A DNA stretch of 64,000 bases from Blautia pseudococcoides. Lineage in GTDB: Bacteria > Bacillota > Clostridia > Lachnospirales > Lachnospiraceae. Both the position numbers and the translations under genes were made by a program. The notes below the pieces were generated by a model. It did not search any database. It worked only from the letters and a program-made list of their open reading frames with translations, and was not told the DNA's origin. The stretch spans positions 4,490,501-4,554,500 of the forward strand of contig NZ_CP015405.2 in assembly GCF_001689125.2 (NCBI RefSeq), read 5' to 3'. Shown here one piece after another: positions 1 to 10,500 of the stretch (within the stretch, counting starts at the first letter, position 1; every line of letters begins with the position of its first letter).

Positions 1-1
1 A

Positions 2-124
2 ATGGATAATAAAAGTTATGTAAACCTTTTGACGCAAGAGAAAGCAGAGCCGGAGAACGGCAGACTGAATTTTACAATAGAAGCAGCAGGCAGCGTTCTG
101 CTGGAAATCCTACAGCAGGATTAA
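2..124 (+). CDS. C-terminal end of a glycoside-hydrolase-like protein (partial)
   Basis: An open frame enters from the left edge and ends in TAA at 122-124, leaving 40 visible residues. The tail has a YVNLLTQEKAE stretch followed by LNFTIEAAGSVLLEIL. This resembles the beta-sandwich C-terminus of GH13 amylases and glucosidases, which often end in 'DLLTG...G.L.L.P..v.iL'. The next gene, glgB, starts 39 bases downstream on the same strand, so a role in alpha-glucan metabolism is plausible. The family assignment is inference from a short tail. Confidence 0.45.
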   Translation: MDNKSYVNLLTQEKAEPENGRLNFTIEAAGSVLLEILQQD

Positions 125-163
125 AGTGCTGTAAAATCAGAGGAAAACAAAGGGGAAGGACTT

Positions 164-2074
164 ATGGCTAAAAGAAAAACAATGAAAGTCTCGGAGATGG
201 ACCGCTATTTATTCGGAGAAGGAACACATTATGAAATCTATAAGCTGATGGGTGCACATCCCACAACACAGCGGGGCAAAGACGGCGTATATTTCGCCGT
301 CTGGGCGCCTCACGCCGAATCGGTATCCGTTGTGGGAGATTTTAACAAATGGGACCCCTACAAAAATGTGATGAAATGTGACAATGACATGGGTATTTTC
401 CAGCTCTTTGTGCCAAAAGTGCGGGAGGGTGACTTGTACAAATTCTGCATTACCACATACAGCGGCAAGCTGCTCTTCAAGGCAGATCCCTATGCAAACT
501 ATGCGGAGCACCGCCCCGGTACAGCTTCCTGTGTATATGACATTTCCAAATTCAAATGGGGTGATTCTGTCTGGATGAAAAAACGCCTGGAATTTGATGA
601 GAAGAAGGATGCCATGTCTATTTATGAGCTGCATCCAGGTTCCTGGAAAAAACATCCGCTTAATGACCGGGATGAGGACGGATTCTATAACTACAGGGAG
701 CTGGCCCATTCTCTGGCAGACTATATCAAAGAGATGGGGTACACCCATGTGGAGCTGATGGGCATAGCGGAACATCCCTATGACGGTTCCTGGGGATACC
801 AGGTAACAGGGTATTATGCTCCTACGTCCCGGTACGGAACGCCTGAGGATTTCCAGTATTTTGTAAATTACATGCATAAGAACAAGATTGGTGTGATCCT
901 TGACTGGGTGCCGGCCCATTTCCCAAAGGATGCCCATGGGCTGGCTGACTTTGACGGAACCCCCACATATGAGTATGCAGACCCCAGAAAAGGCGAGCAT
1001 CCGGACTGGGGGACAAAAGTTTTTGATTACGGCAAAAATGAGGTAAAGAATTTCCTGATCGCCAACGCGCTGTTCTGGATCCAGGAATACCACATTGACG
1101 GACTCCGTGTGGATGCTGTGGCCTCCATGCTGTACCTGGACTACGGAAGAGATGCAGGGCAGTGGATACCAAATAAATACGGGGAAAACAAGAACCTGGA
1201 GGCAATTGAGTTCTTCAAACATTTGAACTCTGTGGTCCTTGGGAAAAACAAAGGCACAGTCATGATCGCAGAGGAATCCACAGCATGGCCTATGGTAACC
1301 GGAAAAGCTGAGGAAGGCGGATTGGGATTCAGCTTAAAATGGAATATGGGCTGGATGCACGACTTCCTGGAGTATATGAAGCTGGACCCATATTTCCGCA
1401 AATATAATCACCATAAGATGACGTTCTCCATGAGTTACGCCTACAGCGAGAACTATGTTCTTGTATTATCTCACGATGAGGTCGTGCATCTGAAATGTTC
1501 CATGATCAACAAGATGCCGGGGCTGGGACAGGACAAGTTTGAGAACCTGAAGGCCGGATACAGCTACATGTTCGGTCATCCGGGCAAAAAACTGCTGTTC
1601 ATGGGACAGGAATTCGGCCAGTTTCAGGAGTGGAGCGAGGCCAGAGAGCTTGACTGGTTCCTGCTGGCAGAGCCGGAACACCAGCAGCTTCAGGCTTATG
1701 TGAAAGAGCTGCTTGCTTTATATAAGAAATATCCGGCCCTTTATGCCAATGATGATAATCAGGAAGGCTTCGAGTGGATCAACGCGGATGATGCGGCGAG
1801 AAGCATCTTCAGTTTTGTGAGAAAGTCTCCTACCGGAAGGAACAATCTGCTGTTTGTCATTAACTACACACCGGTTGCCAGAGAGGATTACCGGGTTGGG
1901 GTGCCGAAAAAGAAACAGTATAAGCTGATCCTGAACAGCAAAGACCCCAGATTCGGCGGAGATACGCCGGTGGAGCAGACGGTCTATAAGGCAGTGAAGA
2001 AGGAATGCGATGGAAGGGACTTTTCCTTTGCTTATCCGCTGCCGGCTTATGGGGTGGCTGTGTTCCTGTATTAA
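164..2074 (+). CDS. glgB: 1,4-alpha-glucan branching enzyme GlgB
   Basis: This 636-residue enzyme makes alpha-1,6 branches in glycogen by cutting and transferring alpha-1,4 glucan chains in the cytoplasm. The N-terminal 120 or so residues form a CBM48-like beta domain (FAVWAPHAESVSVVGDFNKW). A GH13 barrel follows with the usual motifs: DWVPAHF, GLRVDAV with nucleophile D317, the AEEST motif at about E370/E371 (acid/base), and LSHDEVVH with D438. Length is normal for the shorter Gram-positive GlgB form. The ATG at 164 has an AAGGGGAAGGA ribosome site a few bases upstream. The preceding gene ends 39 bases away, suggesting co-transcription, and a strong terminator follows. No other glg genes are visible. 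Confidence 0.95.
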   Translation: MAKRKTMKVSEMDRYLFGEGTHYEIYKLMGAHPTTQRGKDGVYFAVWAPHAESVSVVGDFNKWDPYKNVMKCDNDMGIFQLFVPKVREGDLYKFCITTYSGKLLFKADPYANYAEHRPGTASCVYDISKFKWGDSVWMKKRLEFDEKKDAMSIYELHPGSWKKHPLNDRDEDGFYNYRELAHSLADYIKEMGYTHVELMGIAEHPYDGSWGYQVTGYYAPTSRYGTPEDFQYFVNYMHKNKIGVILDWVPAHFPKDAHGLADFDGTPTYEYADPRKGEHPDWGTKVFDYGKNEVKNFLIANALFWIQEYHIDGLRVDAVASMLYLDYGRDAGQWIPNKYGENKNLEAIEFFKHLNSVVLGKNKGTVMIAEESTAWPMVTGKAEEGGLGFSLKWNMGWMHDFLEYMKLDPYFRKYNHHKMTFSMSYAYSENYVLVLSHDEVVHLKCSMINKMPGLGQDKFENLKAGYSYMFGHPGKKLLFMGQEFGQFQEWSEARELDWFLLAEPEHQQLQAYVKELLALYKKYPALYANDDNQEGFEWINADDAARSIFSFVRKSPTGRNNLLFVINYTPVAREDYRVGVPKKKQYKLILNSKDPRFGGDTPVEQTVYKAVKKECDGRDFSFAYPLPAYGVAVFLY

Positions 2075-2120
2075 ATTTTTCTATTATAATTTAATAACCT
2101 ATTCTATTGAGTATGCGGAG

Positions 2121-2166
2121 AAATCCGGGATTCTGACATTTTGAAGGTCAGAATCCCGGATTTTTT
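2121..2166 (+). terminator. Rho-independent terminator after glgB
   Basis: A 17-bp arm (2121-2137, AAATCCGGGATTCTGAC) pairs perfectly with 2147-2163 across a 9-base loop, and a T-run continues to 2166. It lies 47 bases after the glgB stop and isolates the sugar genes from the secretion cluster promoter downstream. Confidence 0.9.
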
Positions 2167-2259
2167 GCTGTCTGTCAGTCAAAACATGTTATTTGTCGGA
2201 TAGTTCCCTTTTTATTGAGTCAGTAGTATAAACTGATCACATAAAACTTCCGGAAATAT

Positions 2260-2293
2260 ACTCTATAGTGCATATTAATATATTCTATAGCGT
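2260..2293 (+). promoter_or_regulatory. Candidate XRE operator pair over the cluster promoter
   Basis: Two related 9-mers, ACTCTATAG at 2260-2268 and ATTCTATAG at 2282-2290, start exactly 22 bp apart, which is two helical turns. They match the left side of the ATTCTATAGAAT palindrome found three times around the XRE gene near 30 kb. The second copy runs into the -35 element at 2293-2298, so a bound protein would be placed to block RNA polymerase. Operator function is inference. Confidence 0.55.
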
Positions 2294-2321
2294 TGACAAG
2301 GCATTCCAGGAAGTATATAAT
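2293..2321 (+). promoter_or_regulatory. Consensus sigma-A promoter of the type VII-like cluster
   Basis: TTGACA at 2293-2298 and TATAAT at 2316-2321 are separated by exactly 17 bases, a perfect consensus. It lies 45 bases before the ATG of the first cluster gene at 2366. No comparably strong promoter was noticed within the following 27 kb, so this may drive the whole cluster. Confidence 0.88.
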
Positions 2322-2365
2322 TATTACAAAATACGATAAATTCGTAAATGACGGGAGGAAAAGAA

Positions 2366-4000
2366 ATGAGTAGATGTAAAAAAATGCTGATGGTTATACT
2401 GACCGTCTGCCTGTCACTGCTGTTTACAGTACCGGTGCTGGCGGATGAATCTGACAGCGTCAACGCAGCACGTAACGGTGTTTTGCAGGTGAATCTGGTA
2501 TATGTAGATAAGAACGGGACTACATATCCGCTGCAGGGCGGAAGCGGATTTTTGATCAGCGACCAGGTATTGCTGACAAACCAGCATGTTGTTCAGATGT
2601 CAGATGAGACAAAACAGGCTGCATCTGAAGCGTATGGGGTTGATTTTGTCAATGATAATAAGCTGGATATTCGTTTACAGGTAGTCGTACAGAGAGATGT
2701 TGTGATCGATGCTACTGTGAAAAAAAGCAGTGCGGAGATGGATGTTGCTATCGTAGATTTGAGCGAACCGATTTATGACAGAACACCGCTGGAATTGGGG
2801 GACAGCGCATCTACAACAGAAGCGCAGAAAGTATATGCTCTTGGATTTCCCCAGGCAGCAGAACTGGCACAGGATATAAATTATTATACCAATGCAGACG
2901 TTACTGTGACAGATGGTATTGTTGCCAAGAAGGTTGAGGTAAACGGAACTCCGTTCTTACAGCACAGTGCGAAACTATCCGGGGGTAATTCAGGCGGTCC
3001 GCTTCTCAATATAAGTGGTCAGGTAATTGGTATTAACCAGTTTAGGACAAATGGGGATGAGTATTATTATGCAATGGAGATCAATGACATCAAGAAGCTG
3101 CTCGATGCCATTGGGGTTACTTATAATAGTGCAGGAGAAACAGTACCGGTTGATAAAATTGTATCTAACAATGACAATACAGATTTAAATGGTCAACAGG
3201 AGGAGGGGGAGAAAAACAAGGAACCTGAAAAAGAGGAAGTCAACAAATCCTCCCTGGAATCCAAGATAGCAGAGGCTGAAAAAGTAGACGCCTCCAAGTA
3301 TACCAAAGAGAGCATGGGCGTTCTGGAAGTGAAATTGGAAGATGCAAAAGATGTGGCAGCAGATGATGAAATGTCACAGGAAATGGTAGACAAAAGCACA
3401 CAGGAACTCGATAATGCGTTAAAACAATTGGAAGAGCAAAGTGGTTTAGGAATTTGGCTTTGGGTTATTGTTGGTGGGGTAGCCGCGGCGATCGTTGTTA
3501 TTGTGGTTATTATTGTACTGGTTTCTAAAGGAAATAAAAAACAGCCTGTACCTGCCAGAAACCTTCCATCCGGCGGAGGCGGTTCGCCTGTGCCGCCCCA
3601 GCCCACACCGCCCACAACACCTTCAGGCTACGGCGAAAATGGGGAGACAAGCGTACTGAATGAAGGCGCAGGAGAGACAACTGTATTAGGCGCAAGTGCC
3701 AATGCAGGGGCATATCTGATTCGGCGTAAAAACAGAGAGCGGATCATGATCACCGGCCCTGTATTTACAATTGGAAAAGAGAGAAGAAGAGTGAATTACT
3801 GTGTGGATGACAATACATCGGTCAGCAGATGTCATGCGAGGATCAGCAGAAAGGGTTCACAGTACATGGCCGCAGATATGAACTCCACAAACTATACCTT
3901 TATTAATGGTATGAAAGTGAATCCGGGTGAGGAAAAAGCTTTATCAGATAATGACATTCTGCGTCTGTCTGATGAAGAATTTGAATTCCATCTGGGATAA
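2366..4000 (+). CDS. Membrane-anchored trypsin-like serine protease with cytoplasmic FHA domain
   Basis: This 544-residue protein has four parts. A signal peptide (MSRCKKMLMVILTVCL..., likely cut after VLA) precedes a chymotrypsin/HtrA-like protease domain with H74 in TNQHVV, D126 in EMDVAIVDL and S209 in GGNSGGPL. Next come a charged, helical linker and a transmembrane helix near residues 370-395 (WLWVIVGGVAAAIVVIVVII). A Pro/Gly-rich spacer and a C-terminal FHA domain (FTIGKERRRVNYC, SVSRCHARI) follow. The predicted topology places the protease outside and the phosphothreonine-binding FHA domain inside, next to the two kinases of this operon. An upstream in-frame ATG at 2348 exists, but GGGAGG lies between it and the ATG at 2366, so 2366 is preferred. 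There is no PDZ domain. Substrate is unknown; secreted proteins of this locus are an inference. Confidence 0.88.
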   Translation: MSRCKKMLMVILTVCLSLLFTVPVLADESDSVNAARNGVLQVNLVYVDKNGTTYPLQGGSGFLISDQVLLTNQHVVQMSDETKQAASEAYGVDFVNDNKLDIRLQVVVQRDVVIDATVKKSSAEMDVAIVDLSEPIYDRTPLELGDSASTTEAQKVYALGFPQAAELAQDINYYTNADVTVTDGIVAKKVEVNGTPFLQHSAKLSGGNSGGPLLNISGQVIGINQFRTNGDEYYYAMEINDIKKLLDAIGVTYNSAGETVPVDKIVSNNDNTDLNGQQEEGEKNKEPEKEEVNKSSLESKIAEAEKVDASKYTKESMGVLEVKLEDAKDVAADDEMSQEMVDKSTQELDNALKQLEEQSGLGIWLWVIVGGVAAAIVVIVVIIVLVSKGNKKQPVPARNLPSGGGGSPVPPQPTPPTTPSGYGENGETSVLNEGAGETTVLGASANAGAYLIRRKNRERIMITGPVFTIGKERRRVNYCVDDNTSVSRCHARISRKGSQYMAADMNSTNYTFINGMKVNPGEEKALSDNDILRLSDEEFEFHLG

Positions 4001-4013
4001 GGACGGGAATATT

Positions 4014-4781
4014 ATGAATTATATATCTGCTGTCCATACGGACGTTGGAATTAAAAAGAAAACCAATCAGGATTCATTGTTTATGGAAACTGCTGCAACA
4101 GATTACGGCCAGGTGCTCCTGGGCGTAATCTGTGATGGTATGGGCGGCCTCGCAAAAGGTGAGGTCGCCAGTGCTATATTAATAAAGGCATTTGCCGGAT
4201 GGTTCCATACAGAATTCCCAAAACTTCTTTATACAGGAATTGATCCAAACCGCCTTCGGGAGAGCTGGACAAAACTTATACTGGAACAAAATAAGAAGAT
4301 CACAGATTATGGATTGGACTGCCACGTGAGTCTGGGCACCACTGCGGTAGCTCTTCTGCTGATTGACAATTTATATTATGCGGTCAATGTTGGGGATTCC
4401 AGGATATATCTGCTGAAAGACAATATGCAGCAGATCACTGTGGATCAGACAGTGGTGCAGAGGGAGATGGAGCTTGGACGTATGACACCGGAGCAGGCCA
4501 GGAAAAGCCCTCAGAGAAATGTTCTTTTACAGTGTGTAGGGGCGAGCAGCGTAATCGCACCCGATTTTTACGTGGGAGAATTTGCTTCGGACAGTATATT
4601 TATGATGTGCTCGGATGGCTTCCGTCACGTGATAACACCGGAAGAATTTTTTCAGAGGCTCAATCCCCAGGCACTTACCACCCAGGAGGTAATGAAAGAG
4701 AGTGCGGTTTATTTTACGGAACTCAATAAAAAGAGAAGAGAAGAAGACAACATATCTGTCGCTTTGATTCGCGCATATTAA
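4014..4781 (+). CDS. PP2C-family Ser/Thr protein phosphatase
   Basis: This 255-residue soluble metal-dependent phosphatase reverses Ser/Thr phosphorylation. PP2C motifs are present in order: TNQDSLF, ICDGMGGLAKGE with the metal-binding Asp, GTTAVALL, YYAVNVGDSRIY, CSDGFRHVI and the terminal EEDNISVALI. Length is typical of bacterial Stp/PrpC. The frame is open upstream to 3927 inside the previous gene, but the domain starts at the ATG at 4014, 13 bases after the upstream stop. It lies between the FHA-protease and kinase genes, so the natural substrates are the kinases and FHA proteins of this cluster (inference). Confidence 0.93.
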   Translation: MNYISAVHTDVGIKKKTNQDSLFMETAATDYGQVLLGVICDGMGGLAKGEVASAILIKAFAGWFHTEFPKLLYTGIDPNRLRESWTKLILEQNKKITDYGLDCHVSLGTTAVALLLIDNLYYAVNVGDSRIYLLKDNMQQITVDQTVVQREMELGRMTPEQARKSPQRNVLLQCVGASSVIAPDFYVGEFASDSIFMMCSDGFRHVITPEEFFQRLNPQALTTQEVMKESAVYFTELNKKRREEDNISVALIRAY

Positions 4782-4791
4782 GGGGGAGCCT

Positions 4792-6609
4792 ATGCTGCAG
4801 ATAGGATCAGTTGTTGATGGAAAATATAAGATACTAAATAAGATAGGTCAGGGTGGTATGAGCATTGTTTACCTGGCTATGAATGAGAGAGCTAATAAAC
4901 AGTGGGCAATCAAAGAAGTGCGTAAGGACGGCGTACAGAACTTTGAGGTGGTAAAGCAGGGATTGATTGTTGAGACAGACCTGCTGAAAAAGCTGAACCA
5001 TTCCAATCTTCCCAGTATTATTGATGTGATAGATGGGGAGGGGACTTTCCTGATCGTTATGGATTACATAGAGGGAAGAACTCTGAGCAGTATTCTGAAA
5101 GAGTACGGTGCCCAGGCACAGGAGGATGTTGTAGAGTGGGCAAAGCAGCTATGCGATGTTCTGGGATATCTTCACTCCAGAAAGCCTGCGATCATTTACA
5201 GAGATATGAAGCCTTCCAACGTTATGCTGAAGCCCGATGGCAAGGTCATGCTCATTGACTTCGGTACAGCACGCGAATTCAAGGTAAGCAGTGTGGCGGA
5301 TACCACCTGCCTGGGAACACAGGGATATGCAGCACCGGAACAGTACGGAGGACATGGGCAGACAGATGCCAGAACAGATATTTATTGTTTGGGTGCAACA
5401 CTCTATCATCTTTTAACGGGGCATAACCCCAGTGAACCTCCGTACGAAATGTATCCCATACGAACTTGGAACCCGGCTCTTTCTTCCGGTCTGGAAGAGA
5501 TTGTTTTAAAGTGTACTCAAAAAAATCCGGAGGACCGCTATCAGTCCTGTGCGGAACTCATGTATGCATTGGAGCACTACAAAGAACTGGATATTGAATT
5601 CAGAAAGAAACAGAACAAAAAATGGGTCTCCTTTTTAGTGACGGCGTCATTAACGGTGGTAACAGGGATTGGTGCAGTGGGATTTAAGACTGCAGAAAGA
5701 AAGGTTACGGCAAGTACCTATGATTCTTATATCAGAGAAGCCGGGGCACTGGAGACAACCGACGCACAGCAGTGTATGGAATACTATGAAAATGCCATAC
5801 GTCTGAATCCCTCCAAAGGAGATGCCTATGAAAAGCTTCTGGATTTTTTCCTTTGGAAACATAATGAAGCTTCTGATACAGAACCACAGGCCGCGGCTTG
5901 TGAATTTACAGAAGACGAAGAACAGGAAATACGTAAAATGCTTGGGATCACAGGTGACACCAATCGGAGCAATGAGGAATATCTGGAAAATGATACGGAT
6001 GCCTACCACAAATTCGCTTTTGAATTGGGTAAAGCTTATTACTATTCTTATAACGGAGTGGGAAATAAAGCGGCATCAAAAAAATGGCTGGGTATTGCGG
6101 CGGAGGCAGAACCCACAGCCCAGTTGAACGCAAAGAATATAGAGCGGGCTAAGAACCTGTATAAAATCGCCAGCTACTATGACAGTCTGGGAGTCCGTAA
6201 TCAGGCCGGAGATTCTATGGTATCATACTCAGACTATTGGCTGGATCTTACACGGATGGTGGATGAAGAAACAGGAGATTCCGATAATATTTTAAATACC
6301 TTACAGCTTTATAAAGAGATGACATCCCAAATCTTCTCCAATGCCAATAACTTCAAGGAAGCAGGCATCACAAAGGAGCAGATGATAACCCAGCTGGCAA
6401 ATATAGAAAAATGGATAAATGAATTACAGATCAACAAAGGAGATGCCAACGCATCCTTTGAAGAAGAAATCAAGAAGGACATCACAAAGAACCTGGAGTT
6501 GGCAAACGATAATGTCAGCGCAGCTTTTAATATGAGTAATATCGGACTGACTGAGGAGGGAGGTACACCTAATGCAGCAAATTCAACAGCAGATACAACT
6601 GTTTCATGA
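4792..6609 (+). CDS. Membrane Ser/Thr protein kinase (PknB/Hanks type)
   Basis: This 605-residue receptor kinase has an N-terminal Hanks-type kinase domain (about 8-270). It shows a glycine loop GQGGMSIVY, ATP lysine K41 in WAIKEV, catalytic D138 in IYRDMKPSN (Tyr replaces the His of HRD), D156 in LIDFGTA and an intact APEQ. A transmembrane helix near 280-300 (WVSFLVTASLTVVTGIGAV) is followed by about 300 outside residues rich in helices that look TPR-like, with no PASTA repeats. The ATG follows an AGGGGGAG ribosome site 10 bases after the phosphatase stop. It should be catalytically active. The external helical region may sense a secretion component or envelope state (inference). Confidence 0.92.
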   Translation: MLQIGSVVDGKYKILNKIGQGGMSIVYLAMNERANKQWAIKEVRKDGVQNFEVVKQGLIVETDLLKKLNHSNLPSIIDVIDGEGTFLIVMDYIEGRTLSSILKEYGAQAQEDVVEWAKQLCDVLGYLHSRKPAIIYRDMKPSNVMLKPDGKVMLIDFGTAREFKVSSVADTTCLGTQGYAAPEQYGGHGQTDARTDIYCLGATLYHLLTGHNPSEPPYEMYPIRTWNPALSSGLEEIVLKCTQKNPEDRYQSCAELMYALEHYKELDIEFRKKQNKKWVSFLVTASLTVVTGIGAVGFKTAERKVTASTYDSYIREAGALETTDAQQCMEYYENAIRLNPSKGDAYEKLLDFFLWKHNEASDTEPQAAACEFTEDEEQEIRKMLGITGDTNRSNEEYLENDTDAYHKFAFELGKAYYYSYNGVGNKAASKKWLGIAAEAEPTAQLNAKNIERAKNLYKIASYYDSLGVRNQAGDSMVSYSDYWLDLTRMVDEETGDSDNILNTLQLYKEMTSQIFSNANNFKEAGITKEQMITQLANIEKWINELQINKGDANASFEEEIKKDITKNLELANDNVSAAFNMSNIGLTEEGGTPNAANSTADTTVS

Positions 6610-7021
6610 TCTATTTTTAATATGCATGGGGCTGTGTCTTCTCTTTCTGGTATTGAGCCTGATGTTTTTTCTCAAATTTGATATAAGGAATATCTTCAAT
6701 GTTCGCACTGGACGTTCTATAAAAAAGACAATTAAGGAGATGGAAGAAGTCAATGCGCGTACAGGCCAGCTCAGAAGGACTGCCCCATCTGCAGGAACAA
6801 GCAAACGTTTGAATAAGGTGAGAAAAGTTGATATACAGAATGTCATACAGAATCCCAGGACCTCTTCAGATCTGACATCAGGTCAGGATTCCACAGAGGT
6901 GCTCACAGGGGACACAGGCGGATATGACCTGGAGACAGCCCAGGCAGATGTGGATGAACGTTATGGAAGATTTGAAATTATTAACAGCGTGATGCTGATC
7001 CACACAGAAGAAACGGTGTAG
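6572..7021 (+). CDS. Small single-span membrane protein of unknown function
   Basis: This 149-residue protein overlaps the kinase gene by 38 bases and has a good GGAGGGAGG ribosome site. A hydrophobic helix at about residues 12-36 (LICMGLCLLFLVLSLMFFL) is followed by a basic, then acidic, polar tail rich in Thr/Ser/Asp that probably lies in the cytoplasm. The tail has many Thr residues (for example TSSDLTSGQDSTEVLTGDTGG), so it could be a kinase target read by the FHA proteins. That is inference. No family was recognised; the position is one where other type VII loci carry small membrane parts such as EssA, but no similarity to EssA is visible. Confidence 0.7.
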   Translation: MQQIQQQIQLFHDLFLICMGLCLLFLVLSLMFFLKFDIRNIFNVRTGRSIKKTIKEMEEVNARTGQLRRTAPSAGTSKRLNKVRKVDIQNVIQNPRTSSDLTSGQDSTEVLTGDTGGYDLETAQADVDERYGRFEIINSVMLIHTEETV

Positions 7022-7117
7022 CTGTTCCCCCAGTCTGTGTATCTGCTGCACTGTCCGTAAGAGGACAAGTCTGAAGCTATGAAGAAACTTGATCGTAATA
7101 TTTTAAGAAGGTAGGAA

Positions 7118-7582
7118 ATGGAAAAACAACAGATGAAAAAGAAGTTATGGATATCTATCGGCTGCTTTGCTCTTACATCTCTGGCGGTTCTGCTTACACC
7201 CCTAAGTGGAGATGAGGGGATAAAGAAGGCGGCAGGATATTTAATAGGAGTTTTATTTTGGCTGGGAATTGCAGGCGGGTGTTTCCTGTATTTCTGGTTG
7301 TACAGGAAAGAACATAAATTGCTGAAGCAGACCATGACAAAGGAAAAGATACCCTCCGGACTTCGGTTTTTCAGCAACCGGTTTGCAGCGGTTTCAGATG
7401 GGATACTGATCGTAACCCTTTGTCTGAACATTTACTGTATCCGTACTCTTGGCGTAAACCAGTTACTTGAACTTGCTGCCATGTTCTTATTTACCACTTC
7501 CGTGTATATGCATTTTCTGCTGAACGGAAGAGTGTTTCAATATATAACACAAAATAAAGGAAAAGGAGTACAGGGAAAATGA
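7118..7582 (+). CDS. Four-helix membrane protein of unknown function
   Basis: This 154-residue protein has four likely membrane helices: about 9-28, 40-62, 93-110 and 115-134. A short basic cytoplasmic loop (LYRKEHKLLKQTMTKEK) lies between helices 2 and 3. The start has an AGAAGGTAGG ribosome site, and the stop overlaps the ATG of the giant surface-protein gene by four bases, indicating translational coupling. No family was recognised. Being coupled to the giant gene, it may help assemble or anchor that protein, or be a membrane part of the secretion apparatus (inference). Confidence 0.68.
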   Translation: MEKQQMKKKLWISIGCFALTSLAVLLTPLSGDEGIKKAAGYLIGVLFWLGIAGGCFLYFWLYRKEHKLLKQTMTKEKIPSGLRFFSNRFAAVSDGILIVTLCLNIYCIRTLGVNQLLELAAMFLFTTSVYMHFLLNGRVFQYITQNKGKGVQGK

Positions 7583-10500
7583 AAGGGAAAAGAAGATTAT
7601 CGGAAAGGCTGACTGCGTTTTTGATAGCGTTTGCTATGACCGCCGGGATGGTGATGGAACCGGTTAGTGTCAGCGCCTTGCCGGAGGAGTTGGTAGGTGC
7701 CCAGAGTATGGCCCAGGCATCCGCAGAGGACTCTCAGCAGACGCCGCCGGAAACACAAGAACCTCCAATAGACGCAGGGGATAGCGGTGATGTGATACCT
7801 CCTGCTCCGTCAGTAACAAAAATAGTAGTAAACGGTCAGGTACTTTGCGGTGAAACTGCAGTTGAGGGTGCCAGGATCTCAATTGGTGAAAGTATAGTGA
7901 CCACTAATACAGAAGGGGTATTCTCCTGTGAAGTCGGAGCAAACCAAAATTATGAGGTGGTAATTGAAAAAGAAGGTTTTGAAAGAAAAGTAGTTTCTCT
8001 AACCGCAGGTGAGGAAAATATTAACCTTGTAGGCATCCAGATCGTGCTGGCAGATATTGTGCTGGATAAGGAAGGGGTTAGTGTTGCGGTTGACAGTTCA
8101 GACAGAGTTAATGTTATAAATCCTGTCAGTTATGCTTCCTATAGCTGGACAATATCAGATGAAACCGTTGCCACGGTAACAGAAGGGATAGTAACAGGAG
8201 TAAAAAGTGGAAATACCGCCGGAACTGTTACCATGAATACGCCGTATGGAGCAAAGCAGAAGGAGTTTACGGTAGGCGTAGATATTGCAGCGCCGGATAT
8301 GACTTTTTCTGTTGACCCATTAAGTGGTGTAAACATTGAAAAGGTAGTATTAACCGCACAAATTACTTTTGGGACAGGAACCGTTAAATTCTATTGTGAT
8401 AGTGATTTGATAGGAGAAGTCCCTGTTGAAAATAATGTGGCGCAGATGTCTTATGCTCCAAGTAATGGAAATCATGTCTTTAAAGCGGAATACACGGGAG
8501 AGGAAGGAAAATATGCCGTAGTCAGTAAGACTGGCAATGCAAATTATAAAGGCAGCCAGGAGATTGATTTTGCAGCGAATGTACCGGAGAAAGTTGTATA
8601 TGGTGATGAATTTAATATATCCATAGATAAGGAGGCTTTTAAAGGTAAGGCGGAAAACCCTGTTTATACTATAGCGGTAGAAGGACAATGCCTGAAGATA
8701 AATGAAAACAATGGATATTCCGCCACAATTGAAGCTGTGAAGGCAGGCGAAGAAAAGATTATTGTCACAAGACAGGAGACAGAATCCTGGACACAGGCAA
8801 CAGAAATAATAAATGTCCAAATTGGAGCTAAAACAGTCTATGTTGATAAGGATAATAGTAAGCTTGTCGTTGAGAAAACATATGACATGGAACGTGCGTA
8901 TAATTTGACGGTGCGTGACAATACAAGCGAATTAGTATTTAAAGATGCAAAAAATACTGTGAATCTTAAAGTTAAGAATATACAGATACAGATGATACAG
9001 GAAGAAGCAGGTGAATATAAGGCAGAAGAGAATACAACAGTAACAGTTAGTGATATCACACTTCAGGATGCAGACGCAGATAATTATAAAATACTGTGGC
9101 CAGATGGCCCCAAAACTATCAGGGCCGACATAACGATCAAACCAAGAGGTATCGATCTGGAAGTTGTTTCAAAGGACGAGTTGAATACAAACGGGTATGT
9201 TACCAGGCAGTATGGTAAGGCGGGAGGCCCATTTATGAATGGCAGAGAAGAGGCAAAACTTGCTGTTCAGGTACGGGAAAATCCCCAAATGCCAGTTTTG
9301 GATAAAGATAAAGATGCAATTAATGAATGGGTTAAAAAACTGGAAGTAAAAGATATGACCCAAGACAATACTCTTGTCTCGGATTCACCGTATGATGCCA
9401 TTGTACCTGATTTAAATGAGAATAACATTATTAAAGATAGTGGAAATGTTATTAAAGGCTGTAAGAATTATAAAGTCAATGAAAAAACATATAATTATCC
9501 ATTGAAAATTATACCTATGGATATAGACGGATACGACGATTTCAGTAAGTATGTTCAATTCAATAATGCATATGTTGATGAGGATAATAGTATATGGATC
9601 AGAGGCGGTCTGGAAGGTGTGCAATACAAAAACTTTGGGGCTGCTGTGGTATTAACACCAGGGGCTGTCCTATATAAAAGTATTATATTAGAAGCAGGAA
9701 AGAATACCAGAATAGAGGATGGTAATATTATCATTCCGGAGTCTAAGGATACCGTATCGGCTTCTGTGTTCATTACATTATGCAGCAGTGATAATAATGG
9801 TCAATCTGTAAAGTGCAGTAATCCATTTGAGGTAAACCTGAAGGTTGATTCAGAAGCACCAATTGTCGAGTTTGGGGAAATAGAGAAAAAATCCACAAAC
9901 CTCAGTACAAAGATTAAAGATATTCTTTTTGTTTTATTTGGTAAGACAGAGAGTAATGATGGCATCACATTCAGTCAATCATTTTCCATAAAAGATGATG
10001 GTGTGGGTATGCAAAAGGATGGAAGATGGGAATATGCAAAGTTTTATCTGAATGATTACTCAGAAAGTAAAGCAGAATTGCAGTCCTTTGTTACGGCAGA
10101 TAAAGTAGAATGGGAGAAAATGGGAGAAGACGATATCAATACAGAGGGTTCCGTTTCTTTCAGGGATGATAAAGAAGGACATTACATACTTGCCGTAAGA
10201 GCATATGACCAGCTTGGTAACTGTAAAATATATTGTTCCAATGGTATGGTTCTGGAAAATAAAGAGCCGGTAGTATTTATAAAAAGCAGTATACCTGATT
10301 TTTATAATATAAAAGATAAGGGAACAGATATCACTTATAATGTTGTGATAGCTGACAGCGTAGAGGCAGTAAATGATGAGATACCGGAGACGATCAGCTC
10401 AGGGATAAAGTGCTTAAAGTACAGGGTATACAAAAAAGAAAAAGGAGAAGAGAAAGTTTTAAAGGATCAGGAGATCATTGATCTCAGTGAAAAAGAATAT

